DNA from: Trematomus loennbergii
Taxonomy: Eukaryota > Chordata > Actinopteri > Perciformes > Nototheniidae
Reading direction: 5' to 3'
Length of the DNA stretch: 64,000 nt
Assembly (NCBI GenBank): GCA_012861695.1
Contig: JAAOOA010000016.1
Span: 23,086,202-23,150,201 of the forward strand
Shown: positions 54,106 to 64,000 of the stretch, piece after piece
Numbering within the stretch: the first letter of the stretch is position 1
Layout of the letters: each line of letters opens with the position of its first letter
Position numbers and translations under genes: made by a program
Notes under the pieces: model-generated
The model's database searches: none
The model's input: only the letters and a program-made list of their open reading frames with translations
Told to the model about the DNA's origin: nothing

Positions 54106-56394
54106 AGCACCGCTCTTCTTACACAGCAAGTAAGCGTGCTAGCCTTTAACCCAAAATGTGAAATGACATTGTTAATTTAAAGGTCATATCAATCTCTGTA
54201 ATGTGTTTTAAAGCCATGAAAGCAAGTAATATTTCTAGTGATTGCAAACAGAGATCAACAAAAATGTTGTCATTTTTAAATTAAAACTACAACCATAACA
54301 TGCAAAGTGTTTGTACTGCTTTCAGCTGTCTTGAGATAACTGATGGTGGAATTATAATTTCGGTTTGAATGTCTTCTTATAACATTTTTAAGTGACAAAT
54401 AAAAGGCAGTCAAAGAAAGCTTTACAGTATGATTCTGTGGGACTGATAACAGAAGTACATTAAAAAACATGCATACCAAAATAATTCCCCCACTCTGCAA
54501 ATTATTACATAATACACATTCTCATTTCAACAAATTTCACACAGATAAACATACACTATTACTTAATTCAGACTTGGTGTTGGTGCCAGCACTGCACTGT
54601 TGCCTCTCTCTGTGCTGGATACTATATGGCTGTGGTTCAAGCTATGCTATTTATTCAGCACTAGAATGGGAAAACAGGTCTCAGTGCTGTTATTCGTTTC
54701 ATATAACCTGCTGTAAGTCATTGCTACACCACTACACCGTATCCTTAAGTCTATAAGCACACCTTCTAATATTCAAGTATAGCAGAATTCTTCATAAATT
54801 AAACAAATTACAACAGTCAGAATAGTTATACATATTGGGTATATTGATAACATGTTGAGGGTAAAACCAAGGTAAATACACCATGTAACACTTACCTAAA
54901 CATAAACAGTGGATGAACTGACAGTACAAAAACAATATTTAAATAAGTGGCTTGACATTCAACTAAGTCATCATAACACTGTGCACTGACAGGAATTCCT
55001 TTCTCTGTTAAGCTGCTTGCTATAGGAAAAATCAATAGCACCAAACATCACACGTCAATGCTCCTCTTACACTAGGTGCATGTTGTTTGATCAAATCAAT
55101 ACATACTGTATACATTCCACATTATGATAATAATACCCAATGAGCTTTGGTGAAAGAGATTCTGTGTAGGATGGAGTGAAATGTGAATTCATGTGAAGCA
55201 GATGACACAATGATATTGAGGCACAAATATACGTCTTTCACTGAAGTGTGCAGTTTAAAGGTGCATATGCATGCACATCAGTGAGGACAATTAATATATT
55301 CTATTCTAGGACATTTTAAATACACTGAAAAGAAAGTGCATTGATTAAGCATTTTAGACCTTGTGAAAGTATCTAAATGTAAAGTAAAAGGAAATCATAT
55401 GATTTACATAAGAAAATGGAGCTTTAAATAAGGATTGATTTCATCTTAAAAGCCTAAATAAGAACATAAAAATAGATAAAAGCAAAACATATTACATTTA
55501 TAAAGCCAGCTATGTAAATCAGAGATGTTGCCATAACCATGAACATACAGTACAAAGTAATGTCAAAGTCTCATCCTCATCTTACTCCCTAGAATGTGCT
55601 CAAATAAAGTCTCATGATCTGGATAAGGACTTATAGCTAATGGAGGGACAGATGGATGATTAAATACAATCATACCTGTACTTGCATGATGTTATGGATA
55701 GAGAAGTTATGTCTTTATAATTCTCCAGTACGGAATGTGCTTGGAAGATTGTCTTTTGGGTACCCTAATAGAGTGGTGCAGGTGTTTTGAGAGAGAAACC
55801 TGAAGTAAGGTCTGTGGTTTACCCAAACTGAAGAGATTTTCACATTTTGTTCTACCACATAAAATACATCAGTAATACCTCACTTGTGAATGTCCAAAAC
55901 TCTTATGTACTATAGAACAGCAGTTGCGGTGGTGGTGCGTATCCATGCGACCGTGATGTAGTTCAACAATGTGGAGTTAATATGTTTAGCTAAACAAAAT
56001 GTGTAAGTATCTTAACTGTTTGTTTGCCAAAGATCTTGTTTTCTACTATTTTCAGAAATCCAATTGAAAAATCCCATTGCTTTTTGTTGATAGAACCCTT
56101 GCGACACAAACTTCTGGGTAGGGTCTACAAAAATACGTCATCACTGCACCACTCTATTTGTGTTTTATGCGTCAATTCATTCCTTAAAATAAACAAAACT
56201 ATCTAGTGAGTTTACTGTAGTGGCAGAGCAACAATGAAACCTATAGGGGCATCACATGACATTACACAACAGATAACCTGTGTGGGCATGTGTGAGTGTG
56301 TGAGTGTTGATACAGAATTGGATTTGTGATAACAAACACAGATCTTGGTCAGTGATAAAGCAAATATCCATTCATCCATTTACTGCTATTAATC
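54106..56394. other. Non-coding, AT-rich
   Basis: No conserved frame, long repeat or RNA gene recognised. Confidence 0.45.
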
Positions 56395-56620
56395 CCTTAC
56401 GGCTAAGAAAGGTAATCCAGAGGTCCCTCTTCCCATCAAAGTCTTCTAGCCCCTCCCTAGGAATCTTTGGGCAATCCAGAGAATGTCTCTATCCCAGGAG
56501 GCATACTTATCAGAAAACCGAACCACCTCAACTGGGTCCTTTCGACGCAAAGGTTCAACGGCTCCAATCTGAGCTTCTGTTAAATGTATGAGCTCCTGAA
56601 TCTCTCAACCTGATTCAGAT
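56395..56620 (-). pseudogene. LINE (non-LTR retrotransposon) ORF2 C-terminal fragment
   Basis: On the - strand, GAGCCGTTGAACCTTTGCG and AGTTGAGGTGGTTCGG correspond to the EPLxLRxxRSQLRWFGH block that follows the reverse transcriptase in a very common fish LINE. It is degraded by stops and indels. It lines up with the RT fragment at 60085-60430, in the same orientation. Confidence 0.55.
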
Positions 56621-57214
56621 GTTATCGGCCCGTTAGATGAGTGTTATCAGTAGTATCAGCTACATTGTTCGGTACCACTTTACAATAAGACTACTAGCCT
56701 TATAAAGGATTCATAACGGGTTTATAATTAGGTTATTAATTAGGTTGTAAACACTTTATTAATCATTAAGAACCATTTATAAACCAGTTCTAACATAGTT
56801 TCCATACATCAACACAGGCTCACTATTTGGCAAGATGACTAAGCCTTATATTGGCACTAGCTTACTTCGTCTTCATCAGCCAACATCCTTGGTATCTGTT
56901 GCTCACTGAGTTGATTCCCCCCTTCCATCTTGATGTTTTTTGGCATCTCTTTATGACCATTCATTTATGAGTTACTAACATTTATAACTGCCAAAAGGGA
57001 GCCTTATTGTAAAGTGTAAAACACATTCCCATTTATTAATGAGTTACAACCATTTATAATTGGTACCAATTTTTATTGTAAAGTGTTAAACAAATCACCA
57101 TTTATTAATGAGTTACTACCATTTATAATTAGTTTAAGTTATATTAAGCCTCAAAGTTATGCATACATTAGTGCGTGGTCACATTGAGTGACAGGTCTGT
57201 CCAGTGACTGCTGC

Positions 57215-58028
57215 CATGGGCGTAATTTCCACTGGGGACAGGGGGGACATGTCAAAATCCCATTTGTGTCCCCCCCTTTTTAAATGTGTTTATTATTTTT
57301 TTTTACGCAAGCGGTCATCGTCAAGGAGGAGCGTCTGTGTGTGTGTGGCACGAGCGCATCTTGTGAGAGAGAGATAGAAAGAGAGAGAGGGGGTTGTTGT
57401 TAGCATTTGGTGCTAGCTCGGAGCTAACAGAGATTAGTAGCTGTTTCAACAATAAGGAGAGGGAGAGCTCTTTCCTGTCGGACTTTGAGAGACTGAGAGA
57501 GAGACAGACAAATATATAGAGAGAGAGAGACAGAGAGAGTTACGTGGGTTGTTGTTAGCATCTGGTGCTAGCCCGGAGCTAATGGAGATTAGTAGCTGTT
57601 TCAACAATAAGGAGAGGGAGAGCTCTTTCCTGTCGGACTTTGAGAGAGTGAGAGAGAGACAGACAAATATATATAGAGAGAGAGACAGAGAGACAGAGAG
57701 AGAGACTGAGAGAGAGACTGAGAGAGTTACATGGGTTGTTGTTAGCATCTGGTGCTAGCCCGGAGCTAACGGAGATTAGAAGCTGTTTCAACAATAAGGA
57801 GAGGGAGAGCTCTCTCCTGTCGTAAAACAGGTTCACATGGATAGGATACTAGATAAGTGTGCACACTCATTATATACACTACACATTTTTCTTGGATTTG
57901 TTAACACTATAGTCCCTAATATATTTGTAGAAAGGCAGGAAATGGAATTAAATCGAGAAAATGTTTCATTGCGGAGGACCCCCTGTTTTGTGTCCCCCCC
58001 CCCTTCTCAAACCAAAGTTACACCCTTG
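57215..58028. mobile_element. hAT-type MITE with internal tandem repeats and 8-bp duplication
   Basis: The ends CATGGGCGTAATTTCC and AAAGTTACACCCTTG are imperfect inverted repeats flanked by ACTGCTGC (57207-57214 and 58029-58036). Inside, a unit starting GGGTTGTTGTTAGCAT and including GGAGAGCTCTTTCCTGTCG repeats at 57391, 57546 and 57733, with GA-rich spacers of variable length. Confidence 0.85.
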
Positions 58029-58935
58029 ACTGCTGCTGTTAGCTTTCTGCTCTGCTAGCAGCTCCGTGAAGCTACAGGGGCTCTGCCTGCTCAGCTCATC
58101 CGGGGAACATAACTTGAACTCGGCCGTGTTTGTTGTGCTGGTGCCTTGTGGACTATTCTTCATGCTTAGATCGGACTATTGTGACTCGCTCCGCGTTTAA
58201 AACAGACGGTGCATGAATGCAGTTTTACGGTAAGTGAAATCAGAGTACTTTATTTATCTGTTGCTTATGTTTTTAGTCAGCTAACGTTAATGAATGTTAA
58301 GGCTTCGGTTAGATCTATTACATCTGTGCTAACGATGCTAATCGTAGCCTCCAAGTTCAAACGTAATAGAGAAGTGTTAAGCATTAAGTGGGATAATACT
58401 GTAGAACAAACGGCTTCTGTTTGAGGTTGGTAAAATAAGGTCATCCTTGTAAGTTAGAGAGATATTTTATTAGGTAGGTAACTTTATGCATTGATAAGGT
58501 TCATTTAAAATGATCGATTGTGTAGACAAGCTAACGTCAAAGTAGTGTTGAACGGCCTAGTGTGTGTGAAATTAACCTCAATAAGATGTGTGTATATTAC
58601 AAATGTTAATGTCATATTTCAAGATGATTACGTAGATATTACAATATGGTTGGTTGAGCTGGAGTTCATTATTGAGCTTACACGTTAACGTCACAGTCAT
58701 ATCTGAAGAACGAAGAGAATACTTTTTTTTTTTTAAATCAATATGGACCATTACTGTATAATTATCCTTAAATTATGTTTTACAATGCACATAATAAACA
58801 AGTATGGCATTTTGAAACATGATGTGCAACAGTTTTTACTGTAATTTGTGTGCATTTTGTTGTTAACTAAGATGATGTTATGATTTATTTTTGGTATGCA
58901 CATGGACGCTTTGACATACTGTACCTTTCTTTCGA

Positions 58936-59305
58936 AGAAATGGGTCTTCGGAATGATGGGAGTTAAAGACAAAAGGCGGAGACTAGTGTTGAAACTAGTG
59001 GAGAAACGATCAAGATGCACCTTGTCCCTCTGATTAGACGGCATGTTAAGTCAGGAAGTAGCATCATGACTGATGAGTGGAGGGCATACAGGAGAGTGAG
59101 AGTAACATGGGGTACAACCACTACACCATAAACCACAGCAGGTGTTGTGAACCCCCAGACAGCAGTCATACCCAACATAATGAAAGAGCTTGGTCGACCG
59201 TCAAAGGACATGTCCGTAGACTGAGAGGAAACCGTACAGAGAGTTTGTTGGAGGAACACCTCAAGGTTCTTGAATGGTCATCTTGGCTTGGCTCTGCACC
59301 CTGAT
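58936..59305 (+). pseudogene. Merlin/ISXO2-type DDE transposase remnant
   Basis: The reading in three frame pieces gives KKWVFGMMGVKDKRRR, then LVPLIRRHVKSGSSIMTDEW plus RAY, then YNHYTINHSRCC...HNERAWSTVKGHVRRLRG. This order (WVFG, SxIxxDEWRAY, NHS, NxxExxWxxVK) is the ISXO2-like transposase domain of Merlin elements. The second acidic residue lies in DEW and the last in NERAW. Frameshifts near 59010-59035 and 59108 and the missing N-terminus make it inactive as sequenced. Confidence 0.7.
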
Positions 59306-60084
59306 GGACTGCTTGGACACTTGTTCAAGAATATACACAAAGCCTTTCCAGTCTGAGTACCATATGTCTTACCAAGTCTTTCATTTATGTCTGAGAAAAG
59401 CTTTTATGTTTAAATATGTGTATCAGTCATACTAAAGTCATTACTTTGAGTCCTGATTTTCTTCATGTGTGAATAAAATGTTTTGCTTGGCTCTGTTGCA
59501 TCTTACTTTGCATCTCATGTGAAAAATGTGTATTAGGTCAGCGTAATGTTATAACTCATTCATAAATGGACATGTGTATTAAACTTAAAAACAACGCACC
59601 CTTTCAGTAGTTATAAATGTTAGTGACTCATCAATAGATGGTGATGTGTTTCACACTTTACAATAAGGCTCCCTTTCAGTAGTTATACATGTAGTGACTC
59701 ATTCATAAATGGTCATAAGAGATGCCAAGAAACATCAAGATGGAAGGGGGAGAACCAGAATCAGTGAACAACAGATACCAAGGATGCTGGCTGATGAAGA
59801 AGATTAAGTAAGCTAAGTAGCCAATATAAGGCTTAGCAGTACAGATAAATGTGGGCTCACTATTTGGCAAGCAACCGGTCACAGTTGCCCTGTTTATCTC
59901 ATGTCTTATAAAAGTGTGGAACGGTATATTCTCTTTTTCTTTGGTAAAGGTCGGTCCAATGTACCCTATGCTAAAGGACTTAAGAGCAGAAGCAACAAAG
60001 GACCTTCCCTTAGCATTTAGATAACTCAACCAGCTCTTATCAAGGCTTCGAGGTAAATACTTCCAGGTCATTACAATTAGTTAG

Positions 60085-60430
60085 CAACCTTCCTAAGCAA
60101 AAATAACTTGATGGCAGGAAGGTACTCCTTCTCTTAAAGCAGTAACTCACACCCAACACAGTGGGAGAAATAAAGATTTGTCCGACTATGGCCTTTGGCT
60201 CTCAACCCAAATACAAACTGCCCGAGGCTGTGCTGAAGGCTGCAGTCTGATGATGCCAACAAAACATCATACACAACACAACTACATCTTCTGCAAATAA
60301 CAGAGAAGGAATTCTGAGGTCCTCAAATCCATAAAACTCACAAAACAATAGTGACAAGGGAGAACCGTGACTAAACAAACCACTGAAAACATGTGTGACT
60401 TCCTGCTAATAGTTGGGACACAGCTCTACT
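60085..60430 (-). pseudogene. LINE reverse transcriptase fragment
   Basis: On the - strand the frame reads SLLFAEDVVV, matching the FADD catalytic box of non-LTR reverse transcriptases (here A-E-D, so one aspartate is changed). Flanking sequence follows the familiar fish LINE order (GxxxGDLR before, CDLQHALGQF-like after). Stops and indels throughout. Confidence 0.55.
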
Positions 60431-61631
60431 TATATTGCTTGAAGGCAACAACCCCGGTAAACCATATCTCAAAAGGACTCCCCATGATCTTAAGCTAGTC
60501 CAGAAAAATACTGCTTACTGTCTTTACACAATATATTCAATGTATGATCATTGCACTCCTGAAGCCATTTTGTCATTAAGTGGTGTTATTTCCCTTTTTG
60601 TACTACCAATATTCTCCTTAGCCTGCCTTACCAATTTCGATTTTATTTAAAGTTCCCCTCCAGATTGACCTATTGTTGCTTTATTATCCACTGTGCAGGG
60701 TTTAACCGGAAGGTTTTTTTTGTGCTCTTCTTAAATCTCACTTTAGCACATGGTTTGTATGTACAGGCATAACGATAAGTTTGCAAGCCAATCCTAATGC
60801 AAAGTAAACTTACAAAACTATGATGTTGAAACTTGAAGCCAGGAAGGTACACAGACTCGGAATCGACAGGAAGATCTTGTGTCCAGTTATTACACTTATG
60901 TAGTTAATCACAATTTTAAATTTGTGTATTTTCTTATAACTTTTAAAGCACAGTATTTTCATATGTCCCAAGTCATTGGGGATTCCTGGAGGATGTGCAA
61001 TTGGTATATTCTACGACAAACAACTATCGATCGTCATAACAAATCTAGAAATAGTTAAATGCTTTTGATTCTGTTGGCATTTTGTCCAACAATCAATAAT
61101 GTGATGTAGCATCTTCTAACTTTTGCAACTATTAATACAAATACTGAAAAAAACACCACCAAAAACAAAATGGACCCAAATAAAAGACAGTTTCATAACC
61201 ACCATTTAACAAGCAGGATTTTCCTTCAACAACTGCACATTTCTTGAAATGATGCCCAAATGAAAAATACTCTGCCTCACTGCTAATAATGGTAGTGTTT
61301 GCAAAAAGTGGGAAAGGTGGTGGCTTTGGATACTTGACTAGGAATTTGTTTGGTACAGTAATGGAGCTGCAGCAAGCTTTGCCGATAAAGAAGCGCCCTC
61401 CTCTCTGCTTAAGCTGGTAGCGTTGTCTACACACTCCAGTGGGTGCCCTCAAATTAAGCTGAAAATAAATAAATACGTAAAGGGCTGTAATTCCAGCCAG
61501 AGCCTCCGAGCAGCCCACTGCAGTCTCCATGATGGTGTTCCTAACGAGTGGCCGCTGATGCTGTTCCATATGCGTTTTCCATTTATTTCGTGATTCCAGT
61601 TAACGCATAATCAAATTAATCAATCATCACC
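60431..61631 (-). other. tbcel: Downstream flank and probable 3' UTR of tbcel
   Basis: It follows the tbcel stop on the - strand. The 145-codon open stretch at 61132-61569 shows no domain and is probably untranslated. AATAAA-type signals occur on the - strand (for example at 61582-61587), but no end is assigned. Confidence 0.4.
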
Positions 61632-61865
61632 CTATTTCGGCAGTTGGACACCAGCTTTTAACTTGGTCTTCGGCACCACCAGTATCTCATCACCGTCCTG
61701 AATGCTGTAGGAGTGCAGAGCCCGGGTTTTGTACTTCATTTCCTCCGGACCGAAGGCGCTGCACTTGTCGATGTAGTAGATCCTCATGCTGCTGGTGGAC
61801 AGCTGGACCACTGTTGTCAGCTGCTTCTTCAGCTCAGCTACTGTCTGGTCCAAACGGATGCTCAG
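61632..61865 (-). CDS. tbcel: tbcel last coding exon (ubiquitin-like domain, stop)
   Basis: - strand acceptor TTGTGTCAG. It encodes [48 protein letters not shown] then [20 protein letters not shown] and the stop. The tail after PKTK is about ten residues longer than in the human protein as I recall it. Confidence 0.95.
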   Translation of the reverse strand: MSIRLDQTVAELKKQLTTVVQLSTSSMRIYYIDKCSAFGPEEMKYKTRALHSYSIQDGDEILVVPKTKLKAGVQLPK

Positions 61866-62736
61866 CTGACACAAAGACAAACATTTTATGCAATTGTGAC
61901 ACTAATTTAATTTAGAATAAGTACAATTAACCAAAGTCTGGATATTTGTATTTCTCCGCTTCATTTGCTTTGCCCAGTGTGAAATAATATTTTGTTGATA
62001 CCAGGATCATGATTAATGGGTTACAATATCACTCGAAGCCTTGCCTCTTTAGACATTCTACATTATACAACATAACATTACAGCCTGTTTAACACACCTG
62101 TTCCACTTTTTCCTCACAGTGAACTTCCACCTCGGCACGGCAGCGAGGTCGAAGGTCGATCTCAGCGAGAGGTTCTAGCTTCCCATACTTGGTTACTAGG
62201 GAATGGTATCTGAGGAGGAACAGAGCAGGTTGTGGTGTGAGTATTAAGAGTACACTCATACCTATAATGCATGACACTAACACTCACACTCTTGTAGTTG
62301 GAGTACAGAGAATAAGTGCAGCGTACCTGTAAGGCAGCTCCTCCTCAGGGTAGTCTAGGTGGTAACGGATGAAGAACCTCTCTGCGTCTTCTCTCTCACT
62401 GTCAGTCACAACACTGCCATTAAGCAGTGATATTGAAGGAAGCCTATGAGGAAGCACACGATATTATTGACAATGTGTGAATCGGAAATTTAAGTTGACT
62501 TAAGTCAGATTACTTTGGAAATGTTATATGTCATCCTTTTAAACACTCCACTGTGTTTGAAACAAACAAGCAGTTTATGGACACAGGGATTTCCATTGTG
62601 GAGACTCACTGTGCTACCATGAGGCTGCGCTGCTCTGTGTTGGTGTAGGTCTGCAGTAAGGGAATGCCCTGCAGCCGCACCTCCTCCAGCCTGGGGAAGA
62701 AGTTGAGCTTCTCAATGTCCTCCCATCGGTTAAGTC
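61632..62736 (-). CDS. tbcel: Tubulin-specific chaperone E-like (TBCEL/LRRC35), last four coding exons
   Basis: TBCEL is a cytosolic relative of tubulin cofactor E that destabilises microtubules by promoting tubulin turnover; it has leucine-rich repeats and a C-terminal ubiquitin-like domain but no CAP-Gly domain. Exons on the - strand: 62610-62736, 62327-62443, 62098-62219, 61632-61865. Matches in order are [20 protein letters not shown] (last LRR), [36 protein letters not shown] and [15 protein letters not shown] with FGPEEMKY and DGDEILV (UBL). About 199 residues are present of a family length near 424. The 5' exons lie beyond the right edge. No frame break was found. Confidence 0.95.
62098..62219 (-). 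CDS. tbcel: tbcel exon (start of UBL region)
   Basis: - strand acceptor TCCTCAG, donor GAACAG|GTGTGT. It encodes [20 protein letters not shown] then [17 protein letters not shown]. Confidence 0.95.
62327..62443 (-). CDS. tbcel: tbcel exon (linker)
   Basis: - strand acceptor CCTCATAG, donor TACAG|GTACGC. It encodes [20 protein letters not shown] then [19 protein letters not shown]. Confidence 0.95.
62610..62736 (-). CDS. tbcel: tbcel exon (last LRR and LRR cap)
   Basis: - strand acceptor GTTTTCAG, donor GCACA|GTGAGT. It encodes [20 protein letters not shown] then [22 protein letters not shown], and joins the next exon as QLPS. Confidence 0.93.
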
Positions 62737-63589
62737 CTGAAAACACACATCGAAAACTCACTTTTTAAACAGTTATCAGGATAAATAAATAGCAACAGTT
62801 CACATGTATTATAATGAAGAGTGCTGTGTCTCTCACAGATAACCCTTTTAAAAAAAAAAAACATTTATCCATTTACTTTGTTTGTCCACAGATGATTCTC
62901 GTGATGCATTTGTTACATAAAGTAAAATAAAAAAACAAAGAAAAAGGCCAAAACATATGCCTTTAATCCAATAGCAAAAATAAAAAAGACAGGAATTTAA
63001 AAAAAGAAAGAGAGACAATTGTAATAATGATAATTGAAATTGTTTATATTATCATATCTAAGGTTAATTTAACTCTGTCCAACTCATGTGCTAACATTTC
63101 TCTGTGCAATATGTTAAACCTGGTGTCTCATTTGAATAACAAGTACAATAAAGCTACAGCCTGTCATAGCTTGTTTTTTATTTAAGATGGATCTTCAAGA
63201 CATAATCTGAAACAACAAGACTAATGTTCTACTCTCAACAGAACTCCAAAAATAGATCGACCAGCAATACTCCCCAAAATAGAAACAATTCCTGAAAAAG
63301 TGACGTGGAGAGGGATCTGTTCCAATACTCTACAGATAAAACAAAGCTTTTAAGATACAATGACATGTTTGCCTTTGCTATTTTTGTCAGCCATTAAGTC
63401 ATTGCAAACAGATGCTGGCTCTGCCCTTCTGTACTGAGCTGAACATCTGAAGCATATCAGTGTTTTACTACCAGAATGAAATTATAAATGGTTAAAGGAC
63501 TGCATTTATATGGCGCTATATCCAGTCTTTAATACTCCTCAAAGTGTTTTACATATACAAGTCATTCACTCATTCAAACCATGTACGTA
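62737..63589 (-). other. tbcel: tbcel intron (continues to window edge)
   Basis: AT-rich; no further tbcel exon recognised before the window ends. Confidence 0.6.
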
Positions 63590-64000
63590 CAGCAGGGACG
63601 TGCACAGGTACGGGCTAATGTTGCCCGGGCAACAGCCCGTTTGCCATTTTTGTCTGACCTGCCCCTCTGGAGAGAGCGAGAGTTTTGTTTTGTTTTCTAT
63701 TGTGGCCGAATCAACATGTTAAGCCCACTTTAGGCACGTTCACACCGCAGTACTTTTCCCACTTCAGTTCCGATATAGTTCCGAAATGTCGCGTTCACAC
63801 CAAAAAGAGCCGGAACAAAAATTAGTTCATGAGAACCTTTTTACCCCCTTTTCCGTCCCTGCTAGAGAGCAGGTACTTTCGTGGGAGAAAAAGGTTCCTA
63901 TGTCTGATTGGCTGGACGGATAGCAAACCACGCCCCGTAAAACTCCCAAAAAGTTTTGTGAAGCCGCCATTTTATTATCCTCGCATTAGCATTATTAGCA
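63590..64000. repeat. Repeat fragments: GGGACGTGCACAGG start and a Harbinger-like MITE running off the window
   Basis: CAGGGACGTGCACAGGTACG at about 63594 is a common fish hAT-repeat start. From about 63735, GGCACGTTCACACCGCAGTA, GCGTTCACACCAAAAAGAGC and GATTGGCTGGACGG fit a Harbinger-type MITE whose other end is outside the window. Confidence 0.5.

Larger units (their letters stand above)
56640..59890. mobile_element. Composite block with inverted flanks (Merlin-like remnant plus hAT MITE)
   Basis: Segment 56839-57023 is the imperfect reverse complement of about 59650-59835 (for example GGGAGCCTTATTGTAAAGTG against CACTTTACAATAAGGCTCCC). Between the flanks lie a hAT MITE (57215-58028) and a transposase-like remnant (58936-59305). 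The block sits between two pieces of one LINE and may be an insertion into it. Confidence 0.5.

Noticed and set aside
61132..61569. 145-codon frame on the - strand downstream of tbcel
   Set aside because: It follows the tbcel stop, has no recognisable domain and is best explained as 3' UTR.

Overview
The window is vertebrate nuclear DNA, almost certainly from a ray-finned (teleost) fish. The genes are split by GT-AG introns and encode vertebrate proteins. Long CA/GT microsatellites are frequent, and the intergenic DNA is full of short non-autonomous DNA transposons, DIRS-like and LINE debris and SINE-like tails of teleost type. There is no bacterial, phage or CRISPR content.

Three host genes are recognised with confidence. 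(1) tnfaip3 (A20), + strand. It has a tandem kappa-B promoter at 11047-11071, a non-coding exon 1 ending at 11288, and eight coding exons between 12904 and 21770 that encode the OTU deubiquitinase domain and all seven A20 zinc fingers. (2) sdccag8 (a centrosome/cilium coiled-coil protein), + strand. It has a ZNF143-type promoter motif at 32758-32776 and thirteen coding exons from 33046 to 41091. The C-terminal quarter of the protein was not found. (3) tbcel (tubulin cofactor E-like), - strand. Only the last four coding exons are present (61632-62736); the rest lies beyond the right edge.

Two further coding stretches are weaker: the 3' end of a repetitive coiled-coil gene at 1-1508, and an unassigned exon-like block at 7325-7657.

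Layout: 1-2.0 kb coiled-coil gene end plus a 3' minisatellite; 2.0-4.8 kb a foldback transposon with at least three generations of nested insertions; 4.8-11 kb sparse; 11-24 kb tnfaip3; 24-32.7 kb repeats, including a DIRS-like gag remnant and TTAA-flanked MITEs; 32.7-41.1 kb sdccag8; 41-61 kb a repeat-rich stretch with no recognisable host exon, including a LINE apparently interrupted by a composite block that carries a hAT MITE and a Merlin/ISXO2-type transposase remnant; 61-64 kb tbcel.

The coding exons of tnfaip3 and sdccag8 contain several 1-2 nt frame breaks, mostly in homopolymers, while every splice site and key residue is intact. This looks like residual assembly (long-read) indel error rather than gene decay, and it means automated gene models here will be broken. 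I did not find a convincing new multi-gene system. The most unusual items are the foldback/nested transposon, the roughly 270-bp UG tract abutting an sdccag8 splice acceptor, and the conserved tandem kappa-B promoter.
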